NCBI GenBank assembly: GCA_900553395.1
Contig: USDJ01000016.1
Span: 1-15,324 of the forward strand
From: an uncultured Mycoplasmatota bacterium
GTDB taxonomy: Bacteria > Bacillota_I > Bacilli_A > RF39 > UBA660
Length of the DNA stretch: 15,324 nt
Direction of reading: 5' to 3'
The notes under the pieces are model-generated. The model worked only from the letters and a program-made list of their open reading frames with translations. It ran no database searches and was not told the DNA's origin. The translations under genes were made by a program, and so were the position numbers. Every line of letters begins with the position of its first letter. Within the stretch, counting starts at the first letter, position 1. Below, piece after piece: positions 13,355 through 15,324 of the stretch.

Positions 13355-15001
13355 ATGACAAATAAAGATTTAGCAAATGCTATATTTCCAAACATTAATA
13401 AGACAGTAGATGATTATATTAAGTTATATCCCAAGAGAGACTTAAAAGAAGGAGCTTGTGTTACAAGATATGCTCCATCTCCAACTGGATTTATGCATAT
13501 TGGAAATTTGATGTCAGCACTTATTGACTTTGTTATTGCAAGACAATCAGGTGGAGTATTTTATTTGAGAAATGAAGATACAGATAAAAAAAGAGAAGTA
13601 GAAGGTGCAGTAGAGCTTATTATGGATACATTAAAGCATTATGATATGTGTCCTGATGAGTATGAATATGATGGAAAAATAGTAGGTAAATATGGTCCTT
13701 ATATTCAAAGTGAAAGAAAAGAAATATATCAAGCATTTATGAAGCACCTAATAGAGATTGGTAGAGCTTATCCTTGCTTTTGTACTTCTGAAGAATTGAG
13801 TGAAATGCGTGAAAATCAAGAGGCTATGAAAGTGCGTACAGGCTATCATGGTAGATTTGCTAGATGCTCAAGACTTAGTGTAGATGAAGCTATAGAAAAA
13901 ATAAATGCAGGTGAAAAATTCGTTTTAAGATTTAGAAGTAACGGAAATTTTGAAAATAAATTTGAATTTGATGATCTAAGACAAGGAAAACTTTTCTTAA
14001 ATGAAAATGATATAGATGAAGTAATAATGAAAAGTGAAAATATGCTTCCTACTTATCACTTTGCTCATGTTGTTGATGATACTTTAATGCACACAACTCA
14101 TGTAGTAAGAGGTGAAGAATGGCTTCCAAGTGCCCCAAAACATATTCAGATGTTTGAAGCTTTTGGATTCGAAGCTCCTAAATATATTCACACTCCTTTG
14201 ATTATGAAAAAAGATGGCGATTCATTAAGAAAAATTAGTAAGAGAAAAGACCCTGAAGCACTTATGTCTTATTATGATGAATTAGGTTATCCAGCAATAG
14301 CTGTTATAGAATCACTAATGACAATAATAAATTCCAATTATGAAGAATGGCATACAGCACATCCAGATGAAAAATTTACTTCATTTTGCTTTAGTGCTGA
14401 TAAGATGAGTACTAGTGGTGCTCTTTATGATTTAATGAAATTAGATGATATATCAAAAAATATAATATCTAAAATGACTAAAGAAGAAGTATATACAGAA
14501 TCATTAAATTGGGCTAAAAAACATAGTGAGTCATTAACTAATATAATTGAGAAAGATAAAGAATATTATGAGGCTATAATAAATATCGAAAGAGAACAAG
14601 AAAAGCCTAGAAAAGATATTGCTAAATGGAGTGATATAGAATCCTTAATTTGGTATATGTATGATGATATATATGATACTAAAGAAAAAGAATATGAATG
14701 GAAAAAAATAACTGATAAAGAAGAAATTAAAAAAATTCTTAATATATATTTAGATAAATATATTGATTTGTCAGATAAAGAGATTTGGTTTAACAATATA
14801 AAATTAATGTGTGATGAATTAGGTTATGCGTCAAATATGAAAGAATATAAGAAGAATCCAGATAACTTTAAAGGTAATGTTGCTGATGTTTCAACAGTAC
14901 TTAGAGTAGCGCTAACAAGTAAATCCATGACTCCTGATTTATTTACTATAATGAATATATTAGGTATTGATAGAATAAAAGATAGATACTCAAAAATATA
15001 A
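13355..15001 (+). CDS. gltX: Glutamyl-tRNA synthetase
   Basis: This class I synthetase charges tRNA-Glu. Of its 548 residues, the first 35 form an extension (MTNKDLANAIFPNINKTVDD and on) typical of one Firmicutes GluRS subgroup, before the catalytic domain RYAPSPTGFMHIGN with H48-I-G-N51. The KMSKS loop appears as K293-I-S-K-R297. A cysteine pair in AYPCFCTSEE with a later FARC resembles the zinc site of some GluRS. Whether it also charges tRNA-Gln (no glnS is seen here) cannot be judged from the window. RBS AAAGGATGA precedes the ATG. Expression is controlled by the T-box in front, and tRNA-Glu lies directly downstream. Confidence 0.96.
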   Translation: MTNKDLANAIFPNINKTVDDYIKLYPKRDLKEGACVTRYAPSPTGFMHIGNLMSALIDFVIARQSGGVFYLRNEDTDKKREVEGAVELIMDTLKHYDMCPDEYEYDGKIVGKYGPYIQSERKEIYQAFMKHLIEIGRAYPCFCTSEELSEMRENQEAMKVRTGYHGRFARCSRLSVDEAIEKINAGEKFVLRFRSNGNFENKFEFDDLRQGKLFLNENDIDEVIMKSENMLPTYHFAHVVDDTLMHTTHVVRGEEWLPSAPKHIQMFEAFGFEAPKYIHTPLIMKKDGDSLRKISKRKDPEALMSYYDELGYPAIAVIESLMTIINSNYEEWHTAHPDEKFTSFCFSADKMSTSGALYDLMKLDDISKNIISKMTKEEVYTESLNWAKKHSESLTNIIEKDKEYYEAIINIEREQEKPRKDIAKWSDIESLIWYMYDDIYDTKEKEYEWKKITDKEEIKKILNIYLDKYIDLSDKEIWFNNIKLMCDELGYASNMKEYKKNPDNFKGNVADVSTVLRVALTSKSMTPDLFTIMNILGIDRIKDRYSKI

Positions 15002-15009
15002 TTTAAGTA

Positions 15010-15038
15010 TTGTAAAAAGTGAGTATATATGTTAAAAT
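15010..15038 (+). promoter_or_regulatory. Promoter of tRNA-Glu
   Basis: TTGTAA (15010-15015) and TAAAAT (15033-15038) are 17 bp apart, with a TGt extension. Transcription would begin near G15045, inside the following hairpin. Confidence 0.7.
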
Positions 15039-15066
15039 GATAATGCCTATGTAGGTATTATCTTTT
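15039..15066 (+). terminator. Probable gltX terminator, overlapping the tRNA-Glu start site
   Basis: GATAATGCCTA (15039-15049) pairs with TAGGTATTATC (15052-15062) with one G-T pair, followed by TTTT. In transcripts coming from gltX it forms an intrinsic terminator. A tRNA transcript starting near 15045 would lack most of the 5' arm and so would not form it. Confidence 0.6.
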
Positions 15067-15143
15067 GGCCCGTTGGTGAAGTGGCTTAACACATAGCCCT
15101 CTCAAGGCTACATTCAAGGGTTCGAACCCCTTACGGGTCACCA
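15067..15143 (+). tRNA. tRNA-Glu (anticodon CTC)
   Basis: A complete tRNA with acceptor GGCCCGT/ACGGGTC (G2-T71 pair as usual in tRNA-Glu), an anticodon arm TAGCC-CTCTCAA-GGCTA with anticodon CTC reading GAG, a T arm AAGGG-TTCGAAC-CCCTT, discriminator A and an encoded CCA. It lies directly after gltX. A CTC isoacceptor is unexpected in so AT-rich a genome, where TTC normally serves both Glu codons. Confidence 0.95.
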
Positions 15144-15179
15144 TTAGTAAATTCGCTCGAGTTTTTCGAACTTAAAAAG

Positions 15180-15204
15180 AGTTTGACATTTTGTCAAACT
15201 TTTT
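15180..15204 (+). terminator. Intrinsic terminator of tRNA-Glu
   Basis: A perfect 9-bp stem, AGTTTGACA (15180-15188) with TGTCAAACT (15192-15200), has a TTT loop and is followed by a T run to 15204. A run of A residues before the stem can extend it. The 5' arm contains the -35 box of the next gene. Confidence 0.9.
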
Positions 15205-15211
15205 ATATAAT
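15183..15211 (+). promoter_or_regulatory. Consensus promoter of the pilin-like gene, embedded in the terminator
   Basis: TTGACA (15183-15188) and TATAAT (15206-15211), both perfect, are exactly 17 bp apart. The -35 lies in the terminator stem. The start site would be near 15218. Confidence 0.85.
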
Positions 15212-15239
15212 TTGATTGTAGTATGATAGGAGGAATAAA

Positions 15240-15324
15240 ATGAAAAATAAGGGATTTACATTAATAGAGCTTTTAGCAGTAATAGTAATACTAGCAATAA
15301 TAGCTTTAATTGCAACACCAATTG
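15240..15324 (+). CDS. Type IV pilin-like protein, N-terminal fragment (cut by window end)
   Basis: Only the first 28 residues are inside the window. They are a class III prepilin signal: a short basic leader MKNKG, the cleavage and methylation site G|FTLIE with the invariant Glu at mature position +5, then a long hydrophobic helix (LLAVIVILAIIALIATPI). Such proteins are cut and N-methylated by a PilD/ComC-type peptidase and form pili, pseudopili for DNA uptake or secretion filaments. AGGAGG at 15228-15233 is an ideal RBS, six bases before ATG 15240, and a full consensus promoter lies upstream, so expression could be high. Which pilin subtype it is cannot be told from this fragment. Confidence 0.9.
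   Translation, partial: MKNKGFTLIELLAVIVILAIIALIATPI

Noticed and set aside
1..15324. Mollicutes-type code with TGA as Trp
   Set aside because: mraZ, rsmH and the DUF421 gene end in TGA at the expected family length, and Trp is encoded by TGG.
1..15324. CRISPR array, insertion sequence, prophage or defence system
   Set aside because: No spaced long repeats, transposase, integrase or nuclease genes are seen; gene content and composition are uniform.

Overview
The window is a low-GC, AT-rich stretch typical of a Bacilli/Clostridia-grade Firmicute. Codon use is A/T-rich, TGA is an ordinary stop, Shine-Dalgarno sites are of the AGGAGGTGAT type, and promoters are of the sigma-A type, often with an extended TG -10. 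A T-box riboswitch precedes a tRNA synthetase gene. The tRNA-Ile2 and the AAAGTG-type MraZ boxes resemble those of Mollicutes, while uppS and a penicillin-binding protein show a peptidoglycan-making cell. My inference is an uncultivated gut Bacilli lineage near the Mollicutes (RF39-like); this is a guess from style, not from a marker gene. Almost everything here is chromosomal housekeeping. I see no mobile element, CRISPR array, defence system or biosynthetic cluster.

Layout. (1) 1-1860: a small four-helix membrane protein on the minus strand, divergent from a DUF421/YetF-like membrane protein, followed by uppS (undecaprenyl diphosphate synthase) with its own promoter. (2) 1861-2100: an independent transcription unit for a 52-residue single-pass membrane microprotein, with promoter, RBS and terminator. 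(3) 2120-6280: a shortened division and cell wall (dcw) cluster mraZ-rsmH-ftsL, then a hairpin and promoter, then a class B penicillin-binding protein with PASTA repeats. The promoter region of mraZ carries four GTG-centred boxes at exact 10-bp spacing. The usual mraY, mur and ftsW genes do not follow. (4) 6280-6720: a gene-free stretch on the plus strand that carries, on the minus strand, a tRNA-Ile2(CAT)/tRNA-Leu(TAG) pair with promoter and terminator, and then an unidentified structured RNA candidate with its own terminator. (5) 6720-8275: a monocistronic lipoprotein of unknown function. (6) 8290-13086: cysS, an RlmI-like rRNA methyltransferase, a membrane protein with a papain-like C-terminal domain, and an OGG1-type 8-oxoguanine glycosylase, closely packed and probably one operon. 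(7) 13090-15066: a T-box leader and gltX. (8) 15007-15324: tRNA-Glu(CTC), then the start of a type IV pilin-like gene cut off by the window end.

How it fits together. UppS makes the lipid carrier for wall precursors, FtsL and the PBP act at the septum, RsmH methylates 16S rRNA, and MraZ probably autoregulates the cluster. The T-box lets uncharged tRNA-Glu raise GluRS synthesis. The compact regulatory layout stands out: terminators and promoters repeatedly overlap, including a consensus -35 box inside a terminator stem (15180-15211) and a probable transcription start inside another terminator stem (15039-15062). The less understood items are the microprotein, the minus-strand RNA candidate, the lipoprotein and the membrane/papain-like fusion.
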